Positions 1 to 7,766 of a DNA stretch of 33,738 nucleotides are shown in pieces; the stretch's first letter is position 1, and each line of letters starts with the position of its first letter. The stretch is from assembly GCA_003599635.1 (NCBI GenBank), contig QZIX01000015.1, positions 1 to 33,738 on the forward strand, given 5' to 3'. The position numbers and the translations under genes are program-made. The DNA comes from Candidatus Parcubacteria bacterium. GTDB taxonomy: Bacteria; Patescibacteriota; Patescibacteriia; Buchananbacterales; SURF-54. The notes below the pieces were generated by a model, which was not told the origin of the DNA, did no database searches, and worked only from the letters and a program-made list of their open reading frames with translations.

Positions 1-25
1 AAACGAGCGTCTACGGCTCGTTTTT
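1..25 (+). terminator. Intrinsic terminator-like hairpin at left edge
   Basis: An 8-bp stem (AAACGAGC / GCTCGTTT) with a 7-nt loop is followed directly by T residues on the plus strand. It would end a plus-strand transcript that starts outside the window. No gene for it is visible here. Confidence 0.5.
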
Positions 26-82
26 GACGAATAAACTCATGATAAAAAATAAAATCAGTCACTAACACTGATTTTCCCTAAA

Positions 83-135
83 CGGGTGAGCGGAATCCGC
101 GTACGTTTCACTTCGGCGGACGCAGTCGAACCGCA
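83..135 (-). pseudogene. tRNA-Gly 3'-end fragment split by a hairpin insert
   Basis: Positions 83-97 repeat exactly the 3' end (T-loop to acceptor) of the intact tRNA-Gly at 263-334, and 126-135 resemble the 5' side of its T-arm. The two parts are separated by about 28 nt that can fold back on themselves (GCGT/ACGC ends), so the T-loop looks split by a small palindrome. No 5' half is attached. I read it as a decayed tRNA copy; it could also be debris of a mobile palindromic element. Confidence 0.45.
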
Positions 136-148
136 TTCTTACACACAA

Positions 149-425
149 AGCGGGTAACGGGAATTGAACCCGTATCTCCAGCTTGTCCCGCAACGATGAG
201 GCGATTTCGCCTTAGCGAAAGAGCCCATCTTGTTGCGAGGAATCCCGAAGTTGCACACTGAGAGCGGGTGAGCGGAATCGAACCGCCCTCCTCAGCTTGG
301 AAGGCTGATATAATAACCACTATACGACACCCGCTCTCAATGCGGGATCCATTTGCATACTTAGAAATAAAAATAACATTTTATGCGGGAGAAGGCTAGC
401 ATAATAGCCATTATACTATACCCGC
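149..425 (-). tRNA. Interrupted tRNA-Gly(UCC): two halves around a 205-nt insert
   Basis: The 5' half (425 down to 391) has acceptor strand GCGGGTA, a normal Gly D-arm, anticodon-stem strand CTAGC and the start of the anticodon loop, CTTC. The 3' half (185 down to 149) starts CAA and continues with anticodon strand GCTGG, T-arm ACGGG-TTCAATT-CCCGT and acceptor TACCCGC. All three closing stems match (7/7 acceptor, 5/5 anticodon with one wobble, 5/5 T-stem), and joining gives loop CTTCCAA, anticodon UCC. The 205-nt insert lies between loop positions 35 and 36, has complementary ends (TCCCGCA / TGCGGGA), and contains a complete second tRNA-Gly. I see no group I core in the insert. It may be spliced, assembled from two transcripts, or dead; the sequence cannot decide. 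No CCA is encoded. Confidence 0.5.
263..334 (-). tRNA. tRNA-Gly(UCC)
   Basis: Complete cloverleaf: acceptor GCGGGTG/CACCCGC, D-arm with GTATAGTGG, anticodon stem TCAGC/GCTGA with loop CTTCCAA (anticodon UCC), T-arm GGCGG-TTCGATT-CCGCT. The discriminator is U, as usual for bacterial tRNA-Gly. CCA is not encoded, so a CCA-adding enzyme is needed. It lies wholly within the insert of the interrupted tRNA-Gly. Confidence 0.93.
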
Positions 426-562
426 TTTCTGTATAAGAATTTATTTTTAAAATTTTTTCAAACCTGCCTGTTCCGCCTTTCAGGAAAAGATTTACCATTC
501 TGACTGCTTTTCAATATATAAGCATAATACTTAACAAAAATTTAGCGGGACACCCGCCGAAA

Positions 563-1045
563 CTATTCCTTAAAACTTTTGGCGTAATCATCCAGATCCT
601 TGTCAAAAACCATAACAGCTCCCAATTGCAGATCCATTTTTTTTACTCCGCCGCTGTTTATTTCCAGAACAAATTTCGCCTTTTTATCCGGTGCGACAAC
701 CGGGCAGTTTGTCTGACACGGCTGATTGTCCTCTTTTATAAAAACAACTCTTCTTTCTTCGTCCAGCCAGATAAAATCCAAAGGCATTTTTGTTTTCTTC
801 ATCCAAAAGCCGTAAAAATCCGATTGTGGAAAAAGAAAAAGCATGCCTTTGTCCTGATCCAATTTTTCCCTGTTCATCAGTCCCAAAAACCTTTCCTGGT
901 CATCGTCGGCTATTTCAACCTTATAACAAATACTTTTATAACAAACCCAATTCATTGATCCGGGTTGGTTGTTTGCGGTTTGGTTTTTTTTACTGCAACC
1001 GGCAACTGTTAAACCCAAAAGCAAAAGCAGAATTGTTTTTTTCAT
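563..1045 (-). CDS. DUF192-family lipoprotein
   Basis: 160 residues. The N-terminus is a lipoprotein signal (MKK, hydrophobic stretch, lipobox VAGC at about residues 14-17), so the protein should be lipid-anchored outside the membrane. The rest fits DUF192: the GLMNRE and GMLFLF blocks, the W-M-K-T-MPLDF-WL segment at about 80-95, and the C-terminal VLEINSGG near 128-135. The biochemical role of DUF192 proteins is not established. It starts 5 nt after the upstream corA-like gene ends, so the two are very likely co-transcribed. Confidence 0.85.
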   Translation of the reverse strand: MKKTILLLLLGLTVAGCSKKNQTANNQPGSMNWVCYKSICYKVEIADDDQERFLGLMNREKLDQDKGMLFLFPQSDFYGFWMKKTKMPLDFIWLDEERRVVFIKEDNQPCQTNCPVVAPDKKAKFVLEINSGGVKKMDLQLGAVMVFDKDLDDYAKSFKE

Positions 1046-1050
1046 AAATT

Positions 1051-1971
1051 TTACAGCCAGCGCCGCCAGACAAAGATAGAATAAGACAGCCCCATAATTA
1101 TCAGGGTAAATCCCATTATATAATAAAAAACCCCGTCCTGTCCACCCCCCGGAAGCCCCACATTCATGCCGTAGATGCTGGAAATTATCGTAGGCAAAGT
1201 AAGTATAATGGTTATGGAAGTTAAAAATTTCAAAACTTTGTTCAGGTTATTGGTCAGTATTGTCGAATACGCCTCACGGATATTTTTTATGGTTTTGATG
1301 TTGGTATCGCAAAGTTCGATAACCTGCCTCATATCGACCAAAAGGTCTTCAATCAAGTCCTGTTCCTGTTCAAAAAGGCTGATAAACTTGCCTTTTAAAA
1401 TCTTATTAAAAATACTGGCGTTTCCGACAAGGGCTGAAATATAGTTATTCAAAATCTCCTCCCTTTCAACTAAATTTGTTATATCTGTATTTTTCAGTTT
1501 ATCAAGACGAAATCTCTGTTTATTAATAGACTTGGCTGATGACCTGATAAGATAATCATAGGATTTTACCGTTCTTTTAAAAACGTCAAACAAAAATTTA
1601 GGCCTGTTTTGAGTCTGAAAATCCTTTCCGCCCAAAAGGAAGCTGCCGATTATGTCATTTGGCCTGATACTGACGGTAATCAGATACTTTTGGGTTAAAA
1701 TAATGGTCAGGGGAATGGAAAAAAAACTTTCTTTTTCTCCTAAGGGGATCCTGATAATAATGACCAGGTAATCTTTTTCGGATTCTATTCTGGGCAGTTC
1801 GCTTTCATCTAAGGCATCTTCCAAGATATCCAAAGGAATATTTGCTTTTTCGCTTATAAACCTGATTTCCTGGGCAGTCGGGTCAACAACTCTTACCCAG
1901 CAGTTTTCGCTTAATTCGCCTACTTCTTTTAATTCCCGGTCGCGATGATTTTTTTTGTAAATTTTGATCAT
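1051..1971 (-). CDS. CorA-family divalent cation transporter (paralogue 1)
   Basis: About 306 residues from the ATG at 1971; an upstream in-frame TTG (2019) would add 16 hydrophobic/aromatic residues but has no sensible ribosome site, so ATG was chosen. The N-terminal half is the cytoplasmic alpha/beta funnel domain, followed by a long helical stalk. Two membrane helices at the C-terminus are separated by YGMN, the GMN selectivity motif of Mg2+/Co2+ channels of this family. The end is basic (WRRW). It probably conducts Mg2+. A second, more divergent CorA-type gene lies at 5566-6600. Substrate is inferred from the family. Confidence 0.87.
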   Translation of the reverse strand: MIKIYKKNHRDRELKEVGELSENCWVRVVDPTAQEIRFISEKANIPLDILEDALDESELPRIESEKDYLVIIIRIPLGEKESFFSIPLTIILTQKYLITVSIRPNDIIGSFLLGGKDFQTQNRPKFLFDVFKRTVKSYDYLIRSSAKSINKQRFRLDKLKNTDITNLVEREEILNNYISALVGNASIFNKILKGKFISLFEQEQDLIEDLLVDMRQVIELCDTNIKTIKNIREAYSTILTNNLNKVLKFLTSITIILTLPTIISSIYGMNVGLPGGGQDGVFYYIMGFTLIIMGLSYSIFVWRRWL

Positions 1972-2055
1972 AAAAAATATACCGTCTGTAATTTTAAAAT
2001 AAAAATAAAAAATAGGCAATTCCTGCCCAAAACCTTATTCTTAATAATGATTTTT

Positions 2056-2808
2056 TTATTGTAAATTTAGTAGATGATCCAGCTTTTCCTTGTCAAAACC
2101 TATTATTAAATCCTCCCTGCCGTCTTTTTCAATTATAATTACCGGCACGCTCATTTGTCCTGTACGCGAAATCATTTCACCTGCTGCCTTCTCGTCGGAA
2201 GTCACGTCTTTTTCGACAAAATCAATATTTTTCTCGGCTAAATATTTTTTTGTCATCTGGCAATAAGGACAGGCGGCTGTCGTATAAACGGTTATTTTTT
2301 GATCTTGAGCCATAAATTTTTTTAAAGCGGCAAAATCCGCCATAAAACGCGGTCTGATTTTAGGAAAACGTCTGGCAGCCTGCGGGTGGTAGGTTATGAA
2401 ATATTTTATTTTCGGCAATCTGGGAATCTGCCGGGCTAAACGACCCATTAAAACGATAACTTTCGGCTTTATTATCCTTATCTGTAAAAAAAGATAGGGC
2501 AAACAGGCCTTGACCTCGTCTTTTTCAGGATAACGGTTTCGGGGGGTTTTATGCTTGACCACGCCCGTTATAAAAAGCTCACTCCGTTTTAAATCCGATT
2601 TTAAAAGCACTTCGTTTAAAAAAATTCCGGACAACCCCACAAACGGCCGGCCAGTTGCGTCTTCTTTTGCCCCGGGGTTCTGGCCGACAAGCATGATTTT
2701 AGCATTTTCGGGGCCTTCTCCGGGCACCGCTTTGTTGGCTTGCTGCCATAACCGGCATCTTTTGCAATTATTAATGGTGCGATTTAAATTTTTTAATCTG
2801 TCTGTCAC
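2056..2808 (-). CDS. Family 4-type uracil-DNA glycosylase fused to a glutaredoxin domain
   Basis: 250 residues. Residues 1-165 form an iron-sulfur uracil-DNA glycosylase: N-terminal CKRC (15, 18), motif A GQNPG (42-46) followed by EDATGRPFVG, and motif B YHPQ (140-143). Uracil is removed from DNA to start base excision repair. Three cluster cysteines are seen (15, 18, 102), but the usual VVKC cysteine is His86 (VVKHKTP). Residues 171-250 are a glutaredoxin/NrdH-like domain with redox motif CPYC (180-183) and the cis-Pro segment SVPV. No stop or frameshift separates the halves, so it is a true fusion. It starts at GTG and overlaps the DUF72 stop by 4 nt (GTGA), suggesting translational coupling. 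Confidence 0.88.
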   Translation of the reverse strand: MTDRLKNLNRTINNCKRCRLWQQANKAVPGEGPENAKIMLVGQNPGAKEDATGRPFVGLSGIFLNEVLLKSDLKRSELFITGVVKHKTPRNRYPEKDEVKACLPYLFLQIRIIKPKVIVLMGRLARQIPRLPKIKYFITYHPQAARRFPKIRPRFMADFAALKKFMAQDQKITVYTTAACPYCQMTKKYLAEKNIDFVEKDVTSDEKAAGEMISRTGQMSVPVIIIEKDGREDLIIGFDKEKLDHLLNLQ

Positions 2809-3545
2809 TTTTTTATCCGGCTTTTTAGATTCAGGGCATTCTTTACGGCATAGCCCTTATAGTCGTTATTGAAATAGCAGTAAACCTCTTTTCCGTCTTT
2901 TGACCATTTTTTGATTCTCTTCGACCACAAAATCAGTTCTTTTGGCGAATAATTCCCCCGGTACATTTTTTTCGGTCCGTGCAATCTGATATAAACCATG
3001 CTGCTTGTAACCCACAACGGAGCGGTGAAACCTAAACCGTTATAAATGCAAAACCCAGTATTCGATTCAGCCAGAACATTTTTCACTTCCCGGCAGAACC
3101 ATTCTCTGTTCCTAAACTCAATTACGGCTTTTATGCCCTTGGGCAGGGTATGGATGAACTTTTTAAAACGCTCCGTATCCTTTTTAAAGCCGGGTGGCAG
3201 CTGAAACAAAATCGGACCCAAATTATCTTTTAAAAATTTCACTCTTTGCCAGAACAATCTTGTCGCCTTGTCAGGCGTCTTTAGTCTTTTTATATGGGTG
3301 ATGTAACGGCTGGCTTTTACCGCAAAAACAAAATCTTTGTTAACCGTTTTTCTCCATCTGAAAAAAGAATTTTTTTCCGGCAGAACGTAAAAAGTGTTGT
3401 TTATTTCAACCGTGTCAAAAAAAAGGGAATAATATCTAAGCCAGTCTTGGACCGCAAAATTTACAGGATAAAAAACTTTTTTCCAATGGTTATAACTCCA
3501 GCCGGAAGTACCGATATGGATTCTGCCTGAATTTTTTGAAATCAT
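2805..3545 (-). CDS. DUF72 (YecE-like) TIM-barrel protein
   Basis: 246 residues. The start IHIGTSGWSYNHWKKVFYP is the DUF72 hallmark, followed by family features: VEINNTFY near 50, FAVKA near 75, LGPILFQLPPGF near 110-120, VIEFRNREW near 140-148 and VYIRLHG near 185. The family is a TIM barrel of uncharacterised function. The start ATG overlaps the stop of the upstream 86-residue gene by 4 nt, and its own stop overlaps the UDG start, placing it in a tight operon with a DNA repair gene. Confidence 0.87.
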   Translation of the reverse strand: MISKNSGRIHIGTSGWSYNHWKKVFYPVNFAVQDWLRYYSLFFDTVEINNTFYVLPEKNSFFRWRKTVNKDFVFAVKASRYITHIKRLKTPDKATRLFWQRVKFLKDNLGPILFQLPPGFKKDTERFKKFIHTLPKGIKAVIEFRNREWFCREVKNVLAESNTGFCIYNGLGFTAPLWVTSSMVYIRLHGPKKMYRGNYSPKELILWSKRIKKWSKDGKEVYCYFNNDYKGYAVKNALNLKSRIKK

Positions 3546-3802
3546 TTTTCATCCTTCTTTTTTTTCCGCCGCCATTTGTTTAAACCCAAAGTCGCCGCCA
3601 AAAGCAAAGTCACACCGGCGATTCCCGCCCAGATTTTTTTCTTTTGCCCTTCTTCCGCCTCGTCATATCTGCTTTTGGCTTCCTCAAGCCGGGCTTTAAG
3701 GCGCTCAACGGTTTTTTTCAGCTTCTCCTTGCTGCCGGGTTCAGTTTCATCATATTCTTCCGGGTCAGAATCGTTTTTTTTTCTTTTTTCAGCTCTGTTC
3801 AT
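3542..3802 (-). CDS. Small membrane-anchored coiled-coil protein
   Basis: 86 residues, no family recognised. Residues 1-50 are highly charged and predicted to be helical or coiled coil (KEKLKKTVERLKARLEEAK). One hydrophobic segment (about 56-73, IWAGIAGVTLLLAATLGL) is followed by a basic tail (WRRKKKKDEK), so a single-pass protein with the charged domain N-terminal is likely. The 4-nt overlap with DUF72 and the 17-nt gap from the SPW gene support a real gene within the operon. Confidence 0.65.
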   Translation of the reverse strand: MNRAEKRKKNDSDPEEYDETEPGSKEKLKKTVERLKARLEEAKSRYDEAEEGQKKKIWAGIAGVTLLLAATLGLNKWRRKKKKDEK

Positions 3803-3819
3803 ATATTATTGTTATTTAA

Positions 3820-4149
3820 TCAGATCGTCATCCATAAAGATATTACGGCAATTGCAAAACCTGAAATTACGTCATTCCACAGGGCATAGGGGCTTGAATA
3901 TCCTAAAACGAAAGGAGCGAATATAAGCCACGTACCCAACAGGACATTGACCAGTTTCAGATATGAATATTTTGACGGATAAAAAGACGATATTACCGTA
4001 AAAACAGAAATTACCAGTCCTATGGCTAAATCGTTGGGCATAGCCAAAAGATAACTATAACCGAAAACAAAAGGAGAAAAGAAAAGCCAGACGCTAAAGA
4101 TCAGAACTATGGCCGCACTGCTTGTCGTTATTTTCGATTTTTTTTTCAT
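3820..4149 (-). CDS. SPW-repeat integral membrane protein
   Basis: 109 residues with four predicted membrane helices in two similar units. Each unit contains a W-x-x-F-(S/A)-P-F-V-x-G-Y segment (about 20-32 and 75-86) followed by N-D and a helix, which is the SPW-repeat pattern. The function of this family is unknown. It sits between the 115-residue and 86-residue genes with short gaps, so it probably belongs to the same transcript. Confidence 0.72.
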   Translation of the reverse strand: MKKKSKITTSSAAIVLIFSVWLFFSPFVFGYSYLLAMPNDLAIGLVISVFTVISSFYPSKYSYLKLVNVLLGTWLIFAPFVLGYSSPYALWNDVISGFAIAVISLWMTI

Positions 4150-4175
4150 TTTCTTGCCTTTTTCAGCTTAAATCC

Positions 4176-4523
4176 CTACTCGCGGAAATCCTCCATTTCA
4201 AAAATTATTGCCAGTTTGCCTCTGGCCTCATCATAAGCCCGCTTAAGTTCCAAAATGCTTAACTGGGCATTTTCAATCAGTTCGGGTGATGCCTGAGCAA
4301 TATCTTTTTTTGCCGCCAGAACATTCTGTTCGGCGCGGGACTGGATTTTATGCAAATCATTCCGTATTTTGAGCAATCGTTCTTTCATTTCGTCATTACC
4401 GGCCGCTTTTTGGTTAACATTATCAAACAATTCAGTTATTTTTGAATTAATTTCCTCCAGCTGATATAACAACATTTTCATAAATATTTCGGTTATTTTT
4501 TCAAACATATCATTATGAATCAT
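4176..4523 (-). CDS. Hypothetical helical protein
   Basis: 115 residues, not recognised. It is rich in Glu, Lys, Leu and Ala with heptad-like spacing throughout and no signal peptide or membrane segment, so it is probably a soluble coiled-coil protein. Two starts are possible (ATG 4523, or ATG 4508 giving MFEKITEIF); neither has a clear Shine-Dalgarno sequence. It is the first gene of the leftward run that continues into SPW and DUF72. Confidence 0.55.
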   Translation of the reverse strand: MIHNDMFEKITEIFMKMLLYQLEEINSKITELFDNVNQKAAGNDEMKERLLKIRNDLHKIQSRAEQNVLAAKKDIAQASPELIENAQLSILELKRAYDEARGKLAIIFEMEDFRE

Positions 4524-4572
4524 TTAGGCAATTAGCAGATTAACAAAAAAGAATTAACCTGTAATTAAGTTT

Positions 4573-4602
4573 AAAAAAAGCCCGGAACCGGCCGGTCCGG
4601 GC
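4573..4602 (-). terminator. Intrinsic terminator of the CAP-domain gene
   Basis: A GC-rich inverted repeat (GCCCGGACC / GGTTCCGGGC) is followed by seven T on the minus strand. It is 27 nt beyond the CAP gene stop and separates that gene from the operon starting at 4523. Confidence 0.85.
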
Positions 4603-4628
4603 GTTAATAATTAATTTATTTTTGTTTT

Positions 4629-5384
4629 TTATTTTGGCTGACCGAAAAGTTCTACTGCCACCCAGCGATTTTTGCCTTTAAACATGCCATATCCCGCAGC
4701 CGCTCCCATTTCAGTGTATTTTGAATTTAACATGTTATGCCTGTGGCCATCGCTGTTATACCAGGCGGTTACCAGTGTTTTGTCATCTTTATAGCTGCCG
4801 TAAGCGATATTTTCGCCGACTCCATAATAGCTGTAGCCGGCGGCACGGATGGCCGCGGAAAATGTTTCGCCGGAAGGTGTCGTATGCGAAAAATATTGTC
4901 TGTCAAACATGTCTTTTACCCTTGCCTGAGCCGCTTTATCCAGTTTGGCATTTCTTTTTAATTCCGACTTGCCATTTTGTTTTCGATAGTAGTTTGTCCA
5001 GTAAACTATGCCCTCGGCGGAAAGGCCTGATGACGGCACTTCCGGCTGGGTCGGGGTCGACGGCTTTGGTTTTTCTTCCGGTTCGGGTTTTGGTTCGGGC
5101 GCGGGTTTTGGCGCAGGCGCGGGTTTTGGCTCGGGAGTTTTGGTTTCCGGTGTATCGGTTTTTAAATTCAGATTGTCGAATATTTTTTCACGCAAAACAT
5201 CAGCGCTGGTTCTTGACTGCGCCGCTTTTGACATGGCGTTTTCAAGTATTGTTTTTTGGTTTGCCGAAAGATCGATTTTTTTTGTCAAATCCTCTCTTTG
5301 AAAGGACGGACCGGAAAAGGAAGCTGCCGCGAAAATCGCCGTCAGCAAACCTACCGAATAGAGTTTGGTTTTTTTATTTTTCAT
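4629..5384 (-). CDS. Secreted CAP (SCP/PR1-like) domain protein
   Basis: 251 residues. An N-terminal signal-like segment is followed by a charged region and a low-complexity Pro-rich linker of PKPAPxPKPEPE type (about 80-115), typical of a wall or periplasmic spacer. Residues about 125-250 are a CAP domain: YWTNYYRKQNG, HTTPSG, VGENIAYG (GENIA motif), AWYNSDGHRHNML (HNxxL-like motif) and the terminal WVAVELFG. CAP proteins of this YkwD-like type are extracellular; their molecular role is often unknown. The gene stands alone between its own promoter and terminator. Confidence 0.87.
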   Translation of the reverse strand: MKNKKTKLYSVGLLTAIFAAASFSGPSFQREDLTKKIDLSANQKTILENAMSKAAQSRTSADVLREKIFDNLNLKTDTPETKTPEPKPAPAPKPAPEPKPEPEEKPKPSTPTQPEVPSSGLSAEGIVYWTNYYRKQNGKSELKRNAKLDKAAQARVKDMFDRQYFSHTTPSGETFSAAIRAAGYSYYGVGENIAYGSYKDDKTLVTAWYNSDGHRHNMLNSKYTEMGAAAGYGMFKGKNRWVAVELFGQPK

Positions 5385-5393
5385 ATAGAGGCG

Positions 5394-5421
5394 ATTATAA
5401 CAAAAAAAAATAAACGGTCAA
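5394..5421 (-). promoter_or_regulatory. Promoter of the CAP-domain gene
   Basis: On the minus strand TTGACC (5416-5421) is 16 nt from TATAAT (5394-5399). The start codon is only 9 nt past the -10 box, so the mRNA would be leaderless or nearly so. Confidence 0.6.
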
Positions 5422-5565
5422 AAAAAGACAGTTTATTAAATTAATTTAGGCAATAACAGTAATTTTTCCGGCTGCCGTGTGGATAAAAAATATTTTTTAC
5501 TGTTAATAAATCAACGGCTTCCGACTTGTTAACGCTTAGTTAACAGTAAAAAAACAGACTTTCCT

Positions 5566-6600
5566 TTAAAGCCATTTTCTCTTCTTGAAAAAATAAATCA
5601 ACACCGCCGAAATTAATAGACAAATAATCCAGAACCACAAATAACCGAATTTCCAGTTCAGTTCGGGAAAGTACCTGAAATTCATGCCATAAACGCCGGC
5701 GATAAAAGTTAGGGGTATAAATATGGAGGCGAAAATAGTCAATACTTTCATCACTTCATTCAGTCTGTTGCTGACACTGGACAAATAAATATCAATCATG
5801 CCCGAAACCATATCCCGGAATGTTTCCAGGGTATCTATCACCTGGATGGTATGGTCGTAAGCATTGCGGAAATATATGACCGTTTTTTTATTAATCAACA
5901 GAGACTCGCTTCTCACAATGCCGGCCAGAATTTCACGGACCGGCCAGACTGATTTTCGCAACGTCAGCAGCTTGCGTTTTAATGCATGGAGATGATGAAC
6001 GTTTTCCGGTCCGGGATCCTTTATAAGTTTTTCTTCCATAACCGAAATTTTTTCGCCGATCATTTCCAAAACCAAAAAATAACCATCAATTACCGCATCA
6101 ATCAAAGTATAAGTCAGGTAATCCGCGCCCATTTTCCTGTGACGCCCTGAAACATTTTTTATCCTTTCCCTGATTGGTCCGAATAAATCACCCGGTATAT
6201 CCTGGAAAGAAATAACGTAATTTTTGCCCACGACCAGACTTAACTGTTCCATTTTGTAATCTTTCTGCGCATCTAAATTGATCATTTTTAAAGAAATAAA
6301 AAAATAATCGTCAAATTCTTCAAATTTCGGGCGTTGGGCGTGATTTGAAATATCTTCTGAGGTCAGGGGATGCAAATCAAAACTTTTGCTTAACTTTTCA
6401 ATTAAATCGTTATTCGAGCATTCTATGTTGATCCAGGCGACACTGTCCCTGGCAATGTCTGACGGCTTACAGCCGTCAAAGCCGGATTTTTTTGTCTGGT
6501 AATTATCCTTGCCGTAACTGATAACTTCAACTTCTGTTTTACTGCAGCTTCGTCCCGCTGTTTTTTTTATTGACTGATCAGCTTTAGCTGTTATTTGCAT
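5566..6600 (-). CDS. corA: CorA-family Mg2+/Co2+ transporter (paralogue 2)
   Basis: 344 residues, usual length for CorA. Recognisable elements are SVAWINIE near 50, the helical segment HPLTSEDISNHAQRPKFEEFDDYFFISLKM near 75-105 and the long stalk helix. The C-terminal membrane pair contains FIAGVYGMNF (GMN selectivity motif) and ends in a basic KKRKWL. It should form a homopentameric cation channel. The N-terminal 35 residues are not conserved-looking. It has its own promoter immediately upstream and sits between the CAP gene and a lipoprotein gene. Confidence 0.9.
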   Translation of the reverse strand: MQITAKADQSIKKTAGRSCSKTEVEVISYGKDNYQTKKSGFDGCKPSDIARDSVAWINIECSNNDLIEKLSKSFDLHPLTSEDISNHAQRPKFEEFDDYFFISLKMINLDAQKDYKMEQLSLVVGKNYVISFQDIPGDLFGPIRERIKNVSGRHRKMGADYLTYTLIDAVIDGYFLVLEMIGEKISVMEEKLIKDPGPENVHHLHALKRKLLTLRKSVWPVREILAGIVRSESLLINKKTVIYFRNAYDHTIQVIDTLETFRDMVSGMIDIYLSSVSNRLNEVMKVLTIFASIFIPLTFIAGVYGMNFRYFPELNWKFGYLWFWIICLLISAVLIYFFKKRKWL

Positions 6601-6607
6601 ATAAGAT

Positions 6608-6637
6608 ATTATACTCCTTTTAAGCTATAATAGGCAA
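6608..6637 (-). promoter_or_regulatory. Promoter of corA paralogue 2
   Basis: On the minus strand TTGCCT (6632-6637) is 18 nt from TATAAT (6608-6613). The ATG follows after 7 nt, so transcription would begin at about the start codon. An AAAGGAG lies just before the -10 box and would therefore not be in the transcript. Confidence 0.55.
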
Positions 6638-6770
6638 AAAAAATTTAACTGCCTTTTTTAGAAATGATGTTAGAACAAAAAAGACAATTAAAAAATTAAA
6701 AACCGCGTGAAAGACAGAAATAATCACGAATTATATGAAAACTATAATAGCGCAGAATATGAAAAAGGCC

Positions 6771-7277
6771 TTAATCAATTTTACAATTACCAAACAAAAT
6801 AATCCAAGACGCCAATTTACCGGCTGCACCCTGCTTGGATATGAATCTGAAAGTTTTGTCTTCTACCCAATAGAAAGTCTCTGAATAATCTTGTTTGCCG
6901 CAAAAACCTTTAATATCTGTGACCGTACAATCGTTTAATTGAACTTTGCCAAATCCCGGATAATTAGGGTCGTTATTTATTTTTTGTAATTCATTTTTTG
7001 TAACCGAATAAATTTTTTGTGCTTCTTCCTGGGTTTGAAATTTTTTAACCGTAAAGGCGAAATTGTTTGTCAGATCTTTTTGATAAACGTATCTGACAGT
7101 ATTTTCAGCCCGTTCAGTATTTGACAGTTTGAAATCCTCAACTGATTCAGGGAAAGCACAAACAACCTGACCTTGTTTTTCAGCATCTGAATTTTTATTT
7201 GTTGTTATGTTTTGATTGTTTGTACAACCTGCAATGAGCAACAAAACTATAGATAATACGATTTTTTTTAATTTCAT
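6771..7277 (-). CDS. Putative lipoprotein of unknown function
   Basis: 168 residues. MKLKK, a hydrophobic stretch and lipobox LIAGC (about residues 14-18) indicate a lipoprotein. The mature part is predicted as mixed alpha/beta with four further cysteines (in VVCAF, DCTV, GFCGK and GNCKI), which could form disulfides outside the membrane. No family was recognised. It is monocistronic between corA and the tRNA cluster. Confidence 0.65.
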   Translation of the reverse strand: MKLKKIVLSIVLLLIAGCTNNQNITTNKNSDAEKQGQVVCAFPESVEDFKLSNTERAENTVRYVYQKDLTNNFAFTVKKFQTQEEAQKIYSVTKNELQKINNDPNYPGFGKVQLNDCTVTDIKGFCGKQDYSETFYWVEDKTFRFISKQGAAGKLASWIILFGNCKID

Positions 7278-7411
7278 AATTTTATCAACAATATAATTAT
7301 TTTAGAAGTATTTTATGAAAAATGCAAATAAAAACAGTGTGGTTAGCTGTTATTGATTATCATTTGATTATTAAACTACTGGTATATCGAAACTGCTCAC
7401 TTTCATAAAAA

Positions 7412-7485
7412 TCGGGGTAGTCGGACTTGAACCGACAACCTCCTGCTCCCAAAGCAGGCGCTCTAGCCAGTTGAGCCATACCCCG
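7412..7485 (-). tRNA. tRNA-Pro(UGG)
   Basis: Complete cloverleaf: acceptor CGGGGTA/TACCCCG, D-arm GCTCAACTGG..GAGC, anticodon stem CCTGC/GCAGG with loop TTTGGGA (anticodon UGG), T-loop TTCAAGT. CCA is not encoded. It is the last of three tRNA genes on the minus strand. Confidence 0.94.
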
Positions 7486-7560
7486 AAGATAGTAAAGGGC
7501 CTATGGCTAATAGCTGTTCGCAATCCGCAATAGCTACAAGCCATAAGCCGCTTGCTAAAA

Positions 7561-7632
7561 TGCCGAGGGGCGGAATCGAACCGCCGACGCAAGGATTTTC
7601 AGTCCTTCGCTCTACCTCTGAGCTACCTCGGC
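7561..7632 (-). tRNA. tRNA-Phe(GAA)
   Basis: Complete cloverleaf: acceptor GCCGAGG/CCTCGGC, D-arm GCTCAGAGGTAGAGC, anticodon stem AAGGA/TCCTT with loop CTGAAAA (anticodon GAA), T-arm GGCGG-TTCGATT-CCGCC. CCA is not encoded. A low-complexity stretch (7500-7555, words such as GCTAATAGC) separates it from tRNA-Pro. Confidence 0.94.
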
Positions 7633-7685
7633 AAAATTTACTGCCTGATATCTTATAATTAACAACTCTGTCCGGCGTTGAAAGC

Positions 7686-7766
7686 GGCGACTGGAAGAAT
7701 CGAATCCCGTAAAATTTCGCTTACGCTCAATTTACGGGACAAGCCTAATGACCTCGTCATTATCCC
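7686..7766 (-). pseudogene. tRNA 3'-half fragment with palindromic insert
   Basis: Reading the minus strand, 7766-7744 repeats 15 nt of the tRNA-Ile anticodon arm and variable region (GATAATGACGAGGTC). A hairpin of about 40 nt follows (GTCCCGTAAA...TTTTACGGGA), then TTCGATTC and GTCGCC, a T-loop and acceptor 3' end. T-stem and anticodon pairing are poor, so it looks decayed. GTCGCC is complementary to the GGGCGAC of the fragment at 7905-7977 on the other side of tRNA-Ile. Confidence 0.4.

Noticed and set aside
108-320. 70-residue open frame over the tRNA-Gly locus
   Set aside because: It is a tRNA shadow (typical GGSIPLTRSQ-like translation) with no ribosome site.
186-390. Group I intron in the interrupted tRNA-Gly
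   Set aside because: The insert is mostly a complete tRNA plus a hairpin; no R/S core motifs were found and the 5' exon ends in C, not U.
5008-5301. 97-residue Gly-rich frame opposite the CAP gene
   Set aside because: Antisense image of the Pro-rich linker; no promoter or ribosome site.
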